DNA of 42,740 nt, taken from NCBI GenBank assembly GCA_029288865.1, contig JARIGM010000023.1:67039-109778 (forward strand). Reading direction: 5' to 3'. The notes beneath the pieces are model-generated. The model was not told where the DNA came from. It ran no database searches and saw only the letters and a list, made by a program, of their open reading frames with translations. Source of the DNA: Candidatus Kaiserbacteria bacterium. GTDB taxonomy: Bacteria > Patescibacteriota > Minisyncoccia > Phycocordibacterales > Phycocordibacteraceae. A program made the translations under genes and the position numbers. Below, in pieces: positions 41,872 through 42,740 of the stretch. Position 1 is the stretch's first letter. Every line of letters begins with the position of its first letter.

Positions 41872-42740
41872 TTACGACAAATATTTTGTCCGGATCATGT
41901 TTTCAATGGTGGCACGATCACGGCCGTATGTGAGATACGACAGCTCGCGCAGGTCGTCTATCTGATCAGGATTTCCAGGGCCCAGATCTAATGTCTTGAT
42001 ATTAAAGGGTTTTTGCGGCACACCTCCTGCGAGGATGCGCACATAGGCGTTGCGGTTTTCGACATTAATGAAATCGGGCGCATCGAAAACCGGTGCGAAT
42101 TGCTTCGCAAAGAATTCACCATCCTCTTCACCCACGCGGAACACTGCCATGGACCCCACGTTTCCAAAGACTGCATCACGAATCTTCTCATCTATTTGCG
42201 CGAGGTACTGGTGAGCAATCGTAAGAGAAAGTTTGTACTTTCGAGCCTCCGAAAGAATACCTGGGATGGAATCTGTGGTGATGTTTTGGAACTCGTCGAT
42301 ATAGAAATAGAACGGCGGGAAGTTTCCGCGCGGATTATCCGCTCGGGAAAGTGCTGCCATGAAGAGCTTGCCGACGAGAATGAGACCGAGTAAGTTCGCA
42401 TTGCGCTCACCAAGACGTCCTTTCGAGAGATTCACGAGCAAGATCTTCTTGGTATCGATGACATTACGGAAATTGAACGATGAATTCTGCTGACCGATGA
42501 TCGGACGCATGAAGTCGTTTGCTGTGAAGTCGTCAAACTTGTTCGTGATGTACGGCACAATATTCTCGAGTGATGCATCGCCGCCTGCCTTCGTCGCGAT
42601 CTCGTTCCAGAACTGATTCACGACCGGATTCAGACTGCGTGAGAGTTTAAGTGCGCGGAAATTCGCATCGGACAGCACGCGTGCGATATCCATCATGGTC
42701 GAACCCGTTTCGGGATCTTCCATCACGAGCAATGTCGCAT
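41872..42740 (-). CDS. VirD4/TraG-like (type IV secretion coupling) ATPase, N terminus beyond the right edge
   Basis: Only the C-terminal 289 residues are seen; the frame continues to the window edge, so this is partial and the first visible Leu is not the start. The Walker B and following segment FYFYIDEFQNITTDSIPGI, ARKYKLSLTIAHQYLAQI (the Gln-containing sensor helix of HerA/VirB4/VirD4 ATPases) and GNVGSMAVFRVGEEDGEFFAKQF are clear. KILLVNLSKGRLGERNANLLG is another family block. These proteins are hexameric DNA or protein pumps at the membrane. In CPR they usually carry a DUF8128-like membrane module at the N terminus, which would lie outside this window. The C terminus YGRDRATIENMIRTKYLS is duplicated at 39817. 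Confidence 0.85.
   Translation of the reverse strand, partial: ATLLVMEDPETGSTMMDIARVLSDANFRALKLSRSLNPVVNQFWNEIATKAGGDASLENIVPYITNKFDDFTANDFMRPIIGQQNSSFNFRNVIDTKKILLVNLSKGRLGERNANLLGLILVGKLFMAALSRADNPRGNFPPFYFYIDEFQNITTDSIPGILSEARKYKLSLTIAHQYLAQIDEKIRDAVFGNVGSMAVFRVGEEDGEFFAKQFAPVFDAPDFINVENRNAYVRILAGGVPQKPFNIKTLDLGPGNPDQIDDLRELSYLTYGRDRATIENMIRTKYLS

Overview
The window looks like a piece of a chromosome from a member of the Candidate Phyla Radiation (Patescibacteria), most likely a Parcubacteria-type lineage. The reasons are: reduced or trimmed versions of universal proteins (short UvrC, short AtpH and AtpC); a VirD4/TraG-like ATPase and a separate 'DUF8128-like' membrane protein of the kind typical of that group; a large surface protein ending in a peptidase-S74 domain; and many conserved but unnamed small membrane proteins. 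TGA is used as a normal stop (for example at the end of leuS), so recoding of TGA to glycine is excluded here. The taxonomic placement is inference from gene content only.

Layout, left to right. 1-3077: partial ATP-cone/PDDEXK protein, mnmA and a DUF8128-like membrane protein. 3142-10404: a sigma-region-4/HARE-HTH regulator, leuS carrying a complete Nudix domain inside its editing domain, membrane proteins, ychF preceded by a candidate structured RNA and terminator, and a flavodoxin-like oxidoreductase. 10441-11026: two small membrane-protein genes on the + strand. 11044-17722: the F1Fo ATP synthase operon in the order atpB-E-F-H-A-(yjjX)-G-D-C, with a house-cleaning NTPase gene inserted between atpA and atpG. 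17770-21033: a giant surface protein (signal peptide, SGNH hydrolase domain, YadA-head-like repeats, S74 self-cleaving chaperone). 21100-27463: a coiled-coil membrane protein, an aminotransferase, mltG, a hypothetical gene, tRNA-Ala(UGC), a pterin dehydratase-like gene, ddl and uvrC. 27533-36411: an orphan membrane protein, uvrA, a two-component pair, uvrB, tgt and a lipoprotein. 36488-42740: an FKBP isomerase and a module of unnamed large proteins and paired small helical proteins following a VirD4-like ATPase that runs off the right edge.

How the genes fit together. Energy (complete F1Fo complex), nucleotide excision repair (uvrA, uvrB and uvrC, all within about 8 kb but not one operon), peptidoglycan work (ddl, mltG) and translation or tRNA modification (leuS, mnmA, tgt, tRNA-Ala) are the core. 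The right-hand end is an accessory secretion-like or envelope locus that seems to have undergone a tandem duplication, leaving a decayed 3' fragment of the ATPase gene at 39817-39933.

A recurrent signal is the promoter layout. About ten minus-strand genes have a -10 hexamer (TATACT, TATAAC, TATTCT and similar) exactly six bases before the ATG and no Shine-Dalgarno, which suggests leaderless mRNAs. Four accessory + strand genes instead have Shine-Dalgarno sequences, and three of them have TTGACA-type -35 boxes. Other notable points are a Tgt lacking its three zinc cysteines, a UvrC lacking the Fe-S cysteines and HhH domain, an epsilon subunit lacking its C-terminal helices, and the Nudix-containing LeuRS. 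There is no rRNA, CRISPR array or insertion sequence that I can see, and no gene-free stretch longer than 300 bases.
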